DNA of 64,000 nt from positions 186,001 through 250,000 of the forward strand of contig NZ_JAMZEA010000002.1 in the NCBI RefSeq assembly GCF_024172125.1. The letters run 5' to 3'. The notes below the pieces were generated by a model, which worked only from the letters and a program-made list of their open reading frames with translations, was not told where the DNA came from and did no database searches. The position numbers and the translations under genes were made by a program. The DNA comes from Actinomadura rupiterrae. GTDB taxonomy: Bacteria; Actinomycetota; Actinomycetes; Streptosporangiales; Streptosporangiaceae. This document shows, piece after piece, positions 35,246 to 42,656 of the stretch (the first letter of the stretch is position 1; every line of letters starts with the position of its first letter).

Positions 35246-36342
35246 CAACAACCGGACGCAGGCTGGTCGTCGAGGCGGACGGCGGGTCGCGGGGCAACCC
35301 GGGGCCCGCCGGCTACGGCGCCCTCGTGAAGGACGCGCTGACCGGCGAGGTGCTGGCCGAGACGGCCGAGGCGATCGGCCTGGCCACCAACAACGTCGCC
35401 GAGTACCGCGGCCTGATCGCCGGCCTGGAGGCGGCGGCCGCGCTCGAACCGTCCGCCCGGGTCGAGGTCCGGATGGACTCCAAGCTGGTCGTCGAGCAGA
35501 TGTCCGGCCGCTGGAAGATCAAGCATCCGGACATGCGCCCGCTGGCCGAACGCGCCCGCGTGACCGCGTCCACCCTCGGCTCGGTCACCTACGAGTGGAT
35601 CCCGCGCGCTCGCAACGCGCACGCCGACCGCCTGGCGAACGAGGCCATGGACGCCGCCGCCCGAGGCGAAGAGTGGCAGCTCACCGAGGAAAAGCCCCCG
35701 GCCCCCACCTGGTCATCGGCCACCACGTCCCCCACGCGAACCCTCCTCCTCCGCCACGGCGAAACCCCCCTCTCCATAGAGAAGCGCTTCGCCGGCACAG
35801 GCGACATCCCCCTCACCGAGCGCGGCCTCGCCCAGGCCCGCGCCGCCGCCCGAGCGATCACGGGCATCGACGCCATCGTCAGCTCGCCGCTCGCCCGCTG
35901 CCGCGCGACCGCCGCCGAGGTCGCCGAGGCCACCGGCCTGGACGTCCGGGTCGAGGACGGCTTCCGCGAGACCGACTTCGGCGCCTGGGAGGGCCTGACC
36001 TTCCGCGAGGCGTCCGAACGCGACCCCGAGGCCCTCTCCGCCTGGCTCGCCGACCCGTCCGCCGCCCCGCCCGGCGGCGAGAGCTTCGCGACCGCGGCCC
36101 GCCGCGTCCGGACGGCCCTGGACAAGCTCAAGGTCCGCTACCGCCACCAGCGCGTCCTGGTCGTCTCGCACGTCACCCCGATCAAGATCCTCGTAGCGGA
36201 CGCCCTGGGCGCCCCCCTGCCGTCCCTCTACCGGATGCACCTCGACACCGCGTCCCTCACCCGCATCGACTGGTACGACGACGGCCCCGCGTCCCTGCGC
36301 GCCTTCAACGACACCCACCACCTGGACGAACCGGTACGCTAG
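35242..36342 (+). CDS. Bifunctional RNase H / acid phosphatase (Rv2228c-like)
   Basis: 366 aa. N-terminal RNase HI-like domain (1-140): VEADGGSRGNPGPAGYG, NNVAEYRGLIAGLEAA, DSKLVVEQMSG and ARNAHADRLANEAMD supply the D-E-D-D residues that cleave RNA in RNA:DNA hybrids. C-terminal histidine phosphatase domain (165-360): LLLRHGETPLS, SSPLARCRATA, ETDFGAWEGLT and VVSHVTPIK. In mycobacteria the fused phosphatase acts like CobC, with a reported alpha-ribazole phosphatase activity. The gene lies 6 bases before rnpB, so rnpB's promoter is probably inside its 3' end. Confidence 0.93.
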   Translation: MTTTGRRLVVEADGGSRGNPGPAGYGALVKDALTGEVLAETAEAIGLATNNVAEYRGLIAGLEAAAALEPSARVEVRMDSKLVVEQMSGRWKIKHPDMRPLAERARVTASTLGSVTYEWIPRARNAHADRLANEAMDAAARGEEWQLTEEKPPAPTWSSATTSPTRTLLLRHGETPLSIEKRFAGTGDIPLTERGLAQARAAARAITGIDAIVSSPLARCRATAAEVAEATGLDVRVEDGFRETDFGAWEGLTFREASERDPEALSAWLADPSAAPPGGESFATAARRVRTALDKLKVRYRHQRVLVVSHVTPIKILVADALGAPLPSLYRMHLDTASLTRIDWYDDGPASLRAFNDTHHLDEPVR

Positions 36343-36348
36343 ACGCAC

Positions 36349-36733
36349 GGCGGACGAGCCGGCCGGACGGCCGCGTCGGGGCATGGCCCCGCCGAGGAAA
36401 GTCCGGGCTCCACAGGGCAGGGTGGTCGGTAACACCGACCCGGGGCGACCCGCGGGACAGTGCCACAGAAAGCAGACCGCCACCGCGAGGTGGTAAGGGT
36501 GAAACGGTGAGGTAAGAGCTCACCGGCGCCCACGGTGACGTGGGCGGCCAGGTAAACCCCACCCGGAGCAAGGTCAAGAAGGGAAGCGACGCTTCCCGCG
36601 CAGGCGTTCGAGGGCGGCCCGCCCGAGCCTGCGGGTAGACCGCTGGAGGCCGTCGGCAACGACGACCCGAGATGGATGGCCGTCACCGCCCAAGGGCGGC
36701 ACAAAACCCGGCTTACAGGCCGACTCGTCCGCC
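36349..36733 (+). ncRNA. rnpB: RNase P RNA, bacterial type A
   Basis: The 5' end GGCGGACGAGCC pairs with the 3' end GACTCGTCCGCC (P1). The diagnostic GAGGAAAGTCCGGGCTCC (36399-36416), ACAGAAAGCAGACCGCC (36464-36480) and GGTAAGGGTGAAACGGTG are present, as is the terminal ACAAAACCCGGCTTACAGGC. Length is about 385 nt. It is the catalytic RNA that trims the 5' ends of tRNA precursors. Its last 27 bases lie in the left attachment repeat of an integrated element, which leaves the RNA complete. Confidence 0.96.
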
Positions 36734-36736
36734 CCA
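36707..36736 (+). repeat. attL: left 30-bp core direct repeat (rnpB 3' end)
   Basis: Begins CCCGGCTTACAGG and ends TCGTCCGCCCCA, identical to 42627-42656. Similarity continues past the core: the next 27 bases (36737-36763) match 42657-42683 at 21 positions. The rnpB terminal sequence is restored by this copy. Confidence 0.92.
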
Positions 36737-36766
36737 CCCTTCTCTGACCTGCGGCGCAGCCACAGG

Positions 36767-38008
36767 TCACTGTGCCGATGTCAGCACAATGTCAGCACCA
36801 CCGGTGCTGTTCGACCTTCGCCAAGCCGTGTCCATCGCGACCCGAAGGTTCTCGTCGGACTCGGGGAGCAGGTGGCCGTAGGTGTCTACGGTCTCGGTGA
36901 TGGACGCGTGGCCGAGCCACTTGCTCACATGGGTGATGGGGACGCCTTCCGCCAGCGCCGTGCTGGCGAACGAGTGCCGCAGGTCGTGGAACGTGGTGTC
37001 CGCAGGAAGGCCCGCCTTCTTGAGGGCGGGCTTCCAGATCCGGTCGTTGAAGTAGTCCCGCCTCATGGGGTTGCCCTTGAGGGTGAGGAACACGAGTCCG
37101 TCCTCATGGGCGTCGATCTTGTCGCCGTACTCCTTGAAGTGGGCTGAGAGCGCCTCAATGACGAACTGGGGGAGTGGGATCTCCCGGTTGCTCGCCTTGG
37201 TCTTGGGTGAGGCCAGCACGGGCCGTGTGCCCCTGCTGCCGTCCTCCTTGTCACCGGTGTTGGTGATCTGCTGGTCCACCGTGAGCTTGCGTCCAAGGAA
37301 GTTGATGCGATCCCTGCACAGGCCGAATGCTTCGCCCTGACGCAGGCCGCAGCCGTAGGCCACCAGGACCAGCGCCCGCCAGCGCTGCGGGACCTTCTCA
37401 GCAAGGCTGGTGACGTCCTCAGGGGAGAGGACTCGGATCGTGGTCTTGGGCTTCTCGGGAAGCCTGATGTCCACGCACGGCGTCCTGGCCAACGCATCGT
37501 CCTTGACCGCTGCGTTGATGACACTCGCGAAGATGCCGTAGACGGTCTCGATGGTGGCGGGGCTGAGCGGCTTGTTCGTATGGGCGCTCGTCTGCTCACT
37601 GAGCTTCTTGACCCATGCCTGGACTTCGTTGCGGCGGATGGCCTGTAGAGGCTTCGCACCGAAGGTCGGGTAGATGTGGTTCTTGAGATGCCTTCGGTAG
37701 GTGTCTTCGGTCTGCCGCTTGTGGAAGCTCATGCGTATCCAGGCTTCGGCGTAGTCCCTGAAGAGCTTCTTCCCCCGGTTGGGGTCGATGTAAGTTCCCT
37801 CGTCCTTGGCGTTCTCCATCTTGCGGCCGAAGGCTTCCGCCTCGGCCTTGGTGCCCTTGAAGGTCTTCTCACGCTGTCGGCCCGCCTTGCCGCCTGGCTC
37901 CCGCCAGCGGACGGTCCAGTGATGAGGGCACTTGCCCCAGATCCGCCCCTTGCCCGTCTTGGTGGAGGCGTCCTTGGCGCACTTGCACTTCTTGATGAGG
38001 GTGGCCAT
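36767..38008 (-). CDS. int: Tyrosine-family site-specific integrase
   Basis: 413 aa. A Cys/His-rich N-terminus (CKCAKDASTKTGKGRIWGKCPHHW) may bind zinc; an AP2-like/SAM-like arm and core-binding region follow (about 30-180). The catalytic domain has the complete set: Arg223 (GLRQGEA), His341 and Arg344 (FHDLRHSF), His367 (WLGHAS) and nucleophile Tyr377 (VDTYGHL). It should integrate and excise the element at the rnpB repeat. The gene points to attL with its stop 30 bases inside the core repeat. Its 3' end contains a paired repeat that may be an arm-type binding site. Confidence 0.95.
   Translation of the reverse strand: MATLIKKCKCAKDASTKTGKGRIWGKCPHHWTVRWREPGGKAGRQREKTFKGTKAEAEAFGRKMENAKDEGTYIDPNRGKKLFRDYAEAWIRMSFHKRQTEDTYRRHLKNHIYPTFGAKPLQAIRRNEVQAWVKKLSEQTSAHTNKPLSPATIETVYGIFASVINAAVKDDALARTPCVDIRLPEKPKTTIRVLSPEDVTSLAEKVPQRWRALVLVAYGCGLRQGEAFGLCRDRINFLGRKLTVDQQITNTGDKEDGSRGTRPVLASPKTKASNREIPLPQFVIEALSAHFKEYGDKIDAHEDGLVFLTLKGNPMRRDYFNDRIWKPALKKAGLPADTTFHDLRHSFASTALAEGVPITHVSKWLGHASITETVDTYGHLLPESDENLRVAMDTAWRRSNSTGGADIVLTSAQ
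36780..36798. repeat. Left arm-type paired repeat
   Basis: GTCAGCAC occurs at 36780-36787 and again at 36791-36798, exactly 11 bp apart (one helical turn). A nearly identical pair with the same spacing lies near the other end of the element. Its position close to the core repeat suits arm sites bound by the integrase N-terminal domain. Confidence 0.6.
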
Positions 38009-38039
38009 CTCTGACGCTGAGCCTCTCTGCTCGCAGGTC

Positions 38040-38624
38040 CTAGAAGGGAGGTCCGCTGGGGTCCACCTGGGACAGGACCTCGCGGGCCTTGCTGGTCAGA
38101 TGGGTCGCGGGCTTGCCCTCAGGCCCTTCGAGGAAGCCCTTGTCCCTGGCTCGTCGGATGCGAGCCGACATGGTGTTCCGTGACACGCCCGCCAACTCGG
38201 CCAGCTCACCGATCGGGTTGCGTCGGCCCGTCTCCACGAGTTCCACATAGCGCTTGGCCATACGGGCGTAGTCGAGATCCGTCTCCACGCGTTCGGGGAG
38301 GTGGCTCGCAGCCTGCGCCAGGCCAAGGGCCTGCCGCAGACGCGGACCGTACGCGGAGATGACGCGGCGGGCCTCCTGAAGGGGGACGTCGCGGAGCACG
38401 TCGAAGGTGATCCCGTCGGTCTCCAGGCTCCCGTCCAGGTCACCGCCCCCGCTGAAGAACACTTCGATCTCGGAAGGGCCGTTCCAGGGGCTCATCGGGT
38501 CGGCCGTGATGCGGACCGCCCACCCGCGCACCTCGTACACGCCCATGAGGACCGGTGCACCGTGCTTGCTGCTGATGCTCCATGGCTCCGGGAGCGTCGC
38601 CTCTAGAGCTGCCTTCTCATCCAT
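38040..38624 (-). CDS. Element-encoded regulator with C-terminal HTH
   Basis: 194 aa. The N-terminal half (about 1-75) is a beta-rich uncharacterised module; the C-terminus (about 125-185) is a winged-helix-like HTH (PIGELAELAGVSRNTMSARIRRARDKGFLEG). Similar proteins accompany integrase genes on actinomycete elements. It lies 31 bases upstream of int in the same direction and is divergent from the excisionase-like gene, with a palindrome between them. Probably it controls both promoters; direct evidence is lacking. Confidence 0.7.
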   Translation of the reverse strand: MDEKAALEATLPEPWSISSKHGAPVLMGVYEVRGWAVRITADPMSPWNGPSEIEVFFSGGGDLDGSLETDGITFDVLRDVPLQEARRVISAYGPRLRQALGLAQAASHLPERVETDLDYARMAKRYVELVETGRRNPIGELAELAGVSRNTMSARIRRARDKGFLEGPEGKPATHLTSKAREVLSQVDPSGPPF

Positions 38625-38642
38625 GAGCGGAATCTAGCACAC

Positions 38643-38673
38643 GACACATGGCAGGTGGCAGTCTCTATGTGTC
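38643..38673. promoter_or_regulatory. Divergent operator palindrome between regulator and xis-like gene
   Basis: GACACAT (38643-38649) and ATGTGTC (38667-38673) form perfect 7-bp arms 17 bp apart in the 120-base divergent gap. The position fits an operator for the HTH regulator that could switch between maintenance and excision/replication. Confidence 0.55.
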
Positions 38674-38744
38674 ACTATGAGGCGGCACCAATCCGGGTGC
38701 GACGAGTGTCAGGCCGCGAGGACACCGGCCATGAGGAGTGAGGA

Positions 38745-38957
38745 TTGTCGAAGAACGCAAAGGTCAACGGAACGGTGGAACCCTGGGTCGGGACCCGGGA
38801 TGTCGCTCGGCACCTCGGCAAGCCCGTCTCGTGGGTGCACGACAACGCCGAACGACTCGGCATCCCCAGGGTGAAACTGAGCAACCAGTACCGGTATCGC
38901 CTGAGCGAGGTGGATGCGTGGGTGATGCGGTTCGCCACTGGGGTGGGGAGCGAATGA
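38745..38957 (+). CDS. xis: Excisionase-like / MerR-type HTH protein
   Basis: 70 aa. GTRDVARHLGKPVSWVHDNAERLGIPRVKLSNQYRYRLSEVDAWV is a winged-helix of the excisionase/AlpA type. The TTG start follows GAGGAGTGAGGA. Its stop overlaps the next ATG (ATGA), linking it to the RepA-like gene, an order like xis-rep in actinomycete integrative elements. The role as directionality factor is inferred. Confidence 0.75.
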   Translation: MSKNAKVNGTVEPWVGTRDVARHLGKPVSWVHDNAERLGIPRVKLSNQYRYRLSEVDAWVMRFATGVGSE

Positions 38958-39967
38958 GCCCGACTCGGTTCCAGATGACCACCTGGGATGAAGTCGTCGC
39001 GATGGAGATGGCCGAGCAGTACGTGATCGAGGGACTTGTCTCCGCTCACTCGACGCTGCTGGCAGGCGAGCCAAAAGCCGGGAAGTCGCTGATCACGGCG
39101 GGTCTTCTCCGGTCGCTCTTCACTGGCGAACCGTTCCTCGGGCGGCGGGTGAACCCTTCGCTCGATGGCCAGCCATACCGGGTTGCGCTCTGCTGGACGG
39201 ATGACGCGGCAAGGCAGGAGTACAGGGATCGACTGCTGGCGGTGCTCCCGCCAGGCGCGAAACCTGATCTGCGCTTTTTCGAGATTCGCGGGGCGATGCG
39301 TGAGGAGGACTGGCCTCCGCTCGCGCGGCAGATCCGCGAGGCAGGCTGCAACTTCTTGGTCTTCGATGTGATGTCCCAGGCGCTCGACGGAAGCCTGAAT
39401 GACGATCACGTGGTCAGCATGTTCTTCCGGGGCGTTCGCGAGTTCGCTCGCCAGGGCATCCCAGTACTGGTCCTCACTCACACCTCGGACAAGTCCGGGC
39501 CGAACGGCTGGAGGCCGACGGCCCCCATGGGAAGCACGCTCATTTCCGCCGCCGTGCGCACCCGGCTCATGCTGACCCGTTCGGCGGGTGGCATCTGGAC
39601 GGTGAGAGTCACTGGTTCGACCACCGGTCTGAGCGAGATCCAATTCAGCGCAGTGCGGCATGACGTCCCCGCGTTCACGGTCGTGGCCTCGATGACTGTC
39701 GAGGAGCGCCGGGACGCGGCGGTAAGCCGAAGCAGAAAACGCAGCGGTGAGCGGCTGGACCGGGACGAGAAACTAGCCCAGTACATCGTGCAGCACTGTC
39801 AGGGGATGACCAGAGCGGAAGCTGCCGGAGTGCTGTTCCGTGCCAATCCTGGCGGCAGGAAGGAGAGTACCCTCCGAAAGGAGTTGTCGGGTGGGACGCT
39901 CAGCAGGATTCTGAGCTTCGACCCGGCAGACAAGAGCTGGTCGCTTGCCGGGCCCCTTGAAGTATGA
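38954..39967 (+). CDS. RepA-like RecA-fold ATPase
   Basis: 337 aa. A Walker A motif GEPKAGKS lies near residue 38-45, a Walker B strand NFLVFDVMSQ at about 130, and a sensor-like segment VLVLTHTSDKSG at about 175. This is the AAA_25/RepA hexameric-ATPase family used in plasmid and satellite replication. C-terminal 80 residues are a basic, probable winged-helix extension. It likely acts in replication of the excised circle. No primase partner is seen in the element. Confidence 0.75.
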   Translation: MSPTRFQMTTWDEVVAMEMAEQYVIEGLVSAHSTLLAGEPKAGKSLITAGLLRSLFTGEPFLGRRVNPSLDGQPYRVALCWTDDAARQEYRDRLLAVLPPGAKPDLRFFEIRGAMREEDWPPLARQIREAGCNFLVFDVMSQALDGSLNDDHVVSMFFRGVREFARQGIPVLVLTHTSDKSGPNGWRPTAPMGSTLISAAVRTRLMLTRSAGGIWTVRVTGSTTGLSEIQFSAVRHDVPAFTVVASMTVEERRDAAVSRSRKRSGERLDRDEKLAQYIVQHCQGMTRAEAAGVLFRANPGGRKESTLRKELSGGTLSRILSFDPADKSWSLAGPLEV

Positions 39968-39971
39968 GATT

Positions 39972-40076
39972 ACCGATTACTCGGTTACCCCTATAGAGGG
40001 TTCGTACCTCACCCTCTGACCCACGTTTCTGAGTGGTTCTGGCCCGCTTGGCAGCCTACGGCTGCTGATCGGGCCA
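39972..40076 (+). other. Structured region after the RepA-like gene (candidate origin or terminator)
   Basis: Contains ACCGA-TTAC-TCGGT (39972-39985), a near-palindrome around CCCTATAGAGGG (39988-39999) and a two-level stem-loop: TGGCCCG (40040-40046) pairs with CGGGCCA (40070-40076) and GCAGCC (40051-40056) with GGCTGC (40060-40065). The density of dyads next to a Rep-type ATPase suits an origin; strong transcription termination is the simpler alternative. Confidence 0.45.
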
Positions 40077-40116
40077 CCAGCTTGGGTGGCCAGAGAAACA
40101 GTAGGAGACGAGGAGC

Positions 40117-40145
40117 GAGGGGGAGCCCCCTTGCGGGTCCCCCTC
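40117..40145. terminator. Stem-loop between convergent element genes
   Basis: GAGGGGGA (40117-40124) pairs with TCCCCCTC (40138-40145), extended inside by GCCC/GGG. It lies between the plus-strand RepA-like gene and the minus-strand hypothetical gene and could stop both transcripts. Confidence 0.6.
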
Positions 40146-40232
40146 AGTCGGTTGGTTCACCAAATTTCCTGGTCACCTTGGCCAGCGTGTGCCTGGCCAA
40201 AGGGACGTGCCTCGTTCCGTCGGTCCACTTGG

Positions 40233-40577
40233 TCACCCTGCGACCGCGTCGCGGTTGCGGCTGGTCCTGGGGGAGTTCCTGGGGCCTTCGGCCACCTTCT
40301 GGGCTGCGCCCATCACGTCGTCCGCCGGACCGATCAGGCGGCCCGTCGGCCACACGAACCACCAGGTTTCTTCCACCTTGGTGCAAGCGACGTACGCGGA
40401 CGGCGCGTCGCCCGCGAACGACTCGCAGACGTAGAGCATCCACACGTTCGCCTCCGACGGGAGCTGTACGACGGCTCGGAGGCCAGTGGTCTCCCGGACG
40501 GCCCGTCCGAGCGCCGCCAGTCGGCCGCGCCGGAATTCGTTGTCTGATTCCCGTTGCGAGTTCGCTGCCGTGTCCAT
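40233..40577 (-). CDS. Hypothetical protein of the integrated element
   Basis: 114 aa. Residues 30-90 form a coherent alpha/beta pattern with three tryptophans (EANVWMLYVCESFAGDAPSAYVACTKVEETWWFVWPTGRLIG). The C-terminal 25 residues are basic. No known motif. It has ordinary codon usage for the element and a plausible ATG, so it is probably real. Function unknown. Confidence 0.6.
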   Translation of the reverse strand: MDTAANSQRESDNEFRRGRLAALGRAVRETTGLRAVVQLPSEANVWMLYVCESFAGDAPSAYVACTKVEETWWFVWPTGRLIGPADDVMGAAQKVAEGPRNSPRTSRNRDAVAG

Positions 40578-40625
40578 AGCCGGAAGCTACGGCATTCGAC
40601 AATGCCGCCTGCCACGGCTTTCATG

Positions 40626-41459
40626 TCATGGAATAAACCCGTCCCGGATCATGGTCAGAAACCGCTGGCACTCCTGGCCGTAAATAGCGGCCGGTTCGAA
40701 GGTGGCGAAGAGATCCAAGTAGAAGTCGATATCGCGGGGATCGCGGAGAAGGAGAGCGCCTGTGAACGTCTCCACGGTCGCGAGGCGCGAGTCATACACG
40801 GTGAACGTGTTCAGGGGGCCGTCAGGGGCCTGCTGGCGCGTCCAGGGGATGACGCCGAGGGAAATGTTCGGCAGTGCCTCCAATGCGAGCAGGCGGCCGA
40901 TCTGGACCGCCATGGCCGCAGGTTCGCACATCGGCCACCGTATGGCCTGCTCTGTCAACAGGAACGAGAACCGCTTCCCGCTCTCATAGAGGACCGCTTG
41001 CCGCTCCAAGCGGCGCGCTACCGCCTTCGACTGGTCACCAGGGATGCTCGCCAGGCTGGCTCTCGCGTACTCGGGCGTGTGGAGCAGGCCAGTCAGCATC
41101 GCAGGCAGGAAGAAGCGGATGTGTGAGGACGTAGCCTCGTACGACGCCAGTTCCTTCTGCTTGTGGTGAAGCCCTCTGCGGAGGGAAGACCTCAGGTCTT
41201 GGTACTCGGTGTTCGCCAGCCGGGCGAGCGAGTACACCTCCTGCCGCAGTTCGTCCGGTGCGTCCAGCGCGGACAGGATTCGTTCCACGTCCGCCAGGGA
41301 TGGCAGCGTCCTGCCGGTCTCTATCTTGGAGATCTTGGATTGGGAGATGCCGCAGCGCGCGGCGAGCCGGTCTCCGGTGAGCCCCTTCTCCAGTCTCAGA
41401 TCTCGCAGAGCGTCCGCGAGATCGCTTCTGCGCTTGCCGAGTTCCTCAGGTTCGAGCAC
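40626..41459 (-). CDS. XRE-family regulator with DUF5753-type C-terminal domain
   Basis: 277 aa. The N-terminal HTH_3 domain (about 15-70) has LRLEKGLTGDRLAARCGISQSKISKIETGR. The C-terminal two-thirds (about 95-270) shows the DUF5753 pattern: FFLPAMLTGLLHTPEYARA, RRLERQAVLYES, FLLTEQAIRW, LGVIPW and GPLNTFTVYDSRLATVET. Such WhiJ-like regulators control development or act with small partners in streptomycetes. GTG overlaps the TAG of the upstream gene by one base. Confidence 0.88.
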   Translation of the reverse strand: MLEPEELGKRRSDLADALRDLRLEKGLTGDRLAARCGISQSKISKIETGRTLPSLADVERILSALDAPDELRQEVYSLARLANTEYQDLRSSLRRGLHHKQKELASYEATSSHIRFFLPAMLTGLLHTPEYARASLASIPGDQSKAVARRLERQAVLYESGKRFSFLLTEQAIRWPMCEPAAMAVQIGRLLALEALPNISLGVIPWTRQQAPDGPLNTFTVYDSRLATVETFTGALLLRDPRDIDFYLDLFATFEPAAIYGQECQRFLTMIRDGFIP

Positions 41460-41974
41460 TAGCCTCGCCAGTACTCCTGGAAGGGCACCGCGCCCTTGAG
41501 TGCGAGATCCCGGTACCGGCGGTAGGCGTCGATGTCCGGCCTCTCCACAAGCTCTCGGCCGATCTGGGTGCCATCCGGCCGGTAGAGCATCCGGACCACG
41601 GTGGCCTCGTCGAACATCCAGAAGTCGTGATCCGGCAGCCCCGGATCGGGCTCGCCGGTCACGTCCAGGATGCGGATGTCCTCACCGGCCCGGACGTTGA
41701 ACGCGTACCCCCACTCGAACTCGTACCGCAGGTAGTCCGACAGGGGCCGCGTCACCACATGGACGCGCAGGAACCGCTTTCCGGACGCCGTACCGTCGGT
41801 GACCTTGTCGAGCCAGGGGTAGTGCAGGTCGGCCGGAGGCTTCTCTCCGGCCAGGAACCTCTCGAACTCCTCCTGCTCGTCCGGCATGGAGTACACCGGG
41901 TGGAGTTCGAGCCGGAAGGCTTCACGGTGAAAGTCCCGCGTGTAGCGGGACCACTCCTCACCTTTCAAGTACAC
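41459..41974 (-). CDS. DUF6879-like protein, partner of the XRE regulator
   Basis: 171 aa, acidic. Features: HREAFRLELHPVYSMPDEQEEFERFLAG, HVVTRPLSDYLRYEFEWGYAFNVRAGEDIRIL, and WMFDEATVVRMLYRPDGTQIG. This matches a family commonly found beside DUF5753 XRE regulators in actinobacteria. Function is unknown; the constant pairing suggests that it modulates the regulator or senses a ligand for it. Confidence 0.75.
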   Translation of the reverse strand: MYLKGEEWSRYTRDFHREAFRLELHPVYSMPDEQEEFERFLAGEKPPADLHYPWLDKVTDGTASGKRFLRVHVVTRPLSDYLRYEFEWGYAFNVRAGEDIRILDVTGEPDPGLPDHDFWMFDEATVVRMLYRPDGTQIGRELVERPDIDAYRRYRDLALKGAVPFQEYWRG

Positions 41975-42173
41975 GGGCCGCCTCCAAGAGGACGCTCACC
42001 GGGATCTCCACGACAGCCTCACCCTCGGGCGTGAGGATGTCGTCTCGGACGTAGCCCTGCACTGGAACGGACCCGTCGGCGGGCGCGTAGACCTTCGGAC
42101 AGTCGTCGCCCTTGCAGTCACCTGCGATGACCTGCGGTCGGGGTGTGCTGTTGCTGTTGCCGGTGGTCGTCAT
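41958..42173 (-). CDS. Small protein opening the XRE cassette
   Basis: 71 aa: Ser/Thr-rich start, then GDCKGDDCPKVYAPADGSVPVQGYVRDD and a hydrophobic strand-helix end. The ATG at 42173 is chosen because AAGGGA precedes it. It overlaps the DUF6879-like gene by 17 bases. Similar small proteins precede XRE/DUF6879 pairs. Function unknown. Confidence 0.65.
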   Translation of the reverse strand: MTTTGNSNSTPRPQVIAGDCKGDDCPKVYAPADGSVPVQGYVRDDILTPEGEAVVEIPVSVLLEAARVLER

Positions 42174-42216
42174 CGGAACGTCCCTTCTCGGGGGTGTCCT
42201 GTGCTCCCTGAGTGGG

Positions 42217-42245
42217 ACGGTAGGAGCCGATTCCGGGTGGGTCAA
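42217..42245 (-). promoter_or_regulatory. Housekeeping-type promoter of the XRE cassette
   Basis: On the minus strand TTGACC (42245-42240) and TACCGT (42222-42217) are separated by 17 bp, a standard actinomycete vegetative sigma spacing. It lies about 45 bases ahead of the first gene's start. Confidence 0.65.
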
Positions 42246-42258
42246 CGCCTCGCGGACT

Positions 42259-42274
42259 ATTCCTGATCAGGAAT
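42259..42274. promoter_or_regulatory. 16-bp perfect palindrome upstream of the XRE-cassette promoter
   Basis: ATTCCTGATCAGGAAT is a perfect palindrome 14 bp upstream of the -35 element. It is a good candidate for autoregulatory binding by the cassette's XRE protein. Confidence 0.6.
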
Positions 42275-42478
42275 CTCGTCAGGTGAGAAAGCCCCGTACT
42301 TTGGGGGATTTTCGGGCCTGGACTGTATAGCGGTCAGGCGGTGCGCGCTTAACACCCTGGGGTCAAGTTGCTGGCCTCCGTCCCGGCCACGGGCCTGTCG
42401 CCTCCACATGCCGTCCGCAGCGTGTGGGCTCGCGCAACGCGTCAACGCCTGTTCTTCCAGGACGTTGGCCCGTCGGCG

Positions 42479-42497
42479 GTCAGCACAACATCAGCAC
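42479..42497. repeat. Right arm-type paired repeat
   Basis: GTCAGCAC (42479-42486) and ATCAGCAC (42490-42497) recur with the same 11-bp period and the same linking context as the left pair at 36780-36798. They are inside the element, about 130 bp from the right core repeat. Confidence 0.6.
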
Positions 42498-42535
42498 AGT
42501 GCCCGACAGGAGCCGGAATCACCCGACAACAAGCC

Positions 42536-42577
42536 GAAGGGCCAGCCGGGGTGGTTCGCCCCTTGAGCTGGCCCTTC
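42536..42577. terminator. Strong stem-loop just inside attR
   Basis: GAAGGGCCAGC (42536-42546) pairs perfectly with GCTGGCCCTTC (42567-42577), with a GGGG/CCCC inner stem. It may insulate the element from host transcription. The remaining bases from 42275 to 42707 show no gene. Confidence 0.6.
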
Positions 42578-42626
42578 TCCGCAATGCTGCTGGTACGCAC
42601 GATGGCTGTTCCGGGTGATCACACTC

Positions 42627-42656
42627 CCCGGCTTACAGGCCGACTCGTCCGCCCCA
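42627..42656 (+). repeat. attR: right 30-bp core direct repeat
   Basis: Identical to 36707-36736, i.e. the last 27 bases of rnpB plus three more. It carries only the tail of the RNA gene, so it is a duplicated attachment site rather than a second rnpB. Confidence 0.92.

Larger units (their letters stand above)
36707..42656. mobile_element. Integrated element in the 3' end of rnpB (about 5.9 kb)
   Basis: A 30-bp perfect direct repeat bounds the element. Genes between are a tyrosine integrase, an HTH regulator, an excisionase-like protein, a RepA-like ATPase, a hypothetical protein and an XRE-regulator cassette. Base composition is visibly lower in GC than the flanks. No FtsK/TraB-like transfer gene, relaxase or phage structural gene is present. 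It resembles a minimal actinomycete integrative element or satellite that depends on a helper. Target use of rnpB rather than a tRNA gene is notable. Confidence 0.85.

Noticed and set aside
36707..42656. Complete conjugative AICE or prophage
   Set aside because: No FtsK/TraB-like translocase, relaxase, terminase, capsid or lysis gene is present. Only int, xis-like, rep-like and regulatory genes are seen.
42627..42656. Second rnpB copy
   Set aside because: Only the last 27 bases of the RNA plus three bases are duplicated; the catalytic core is absent, so it is an attachment site.
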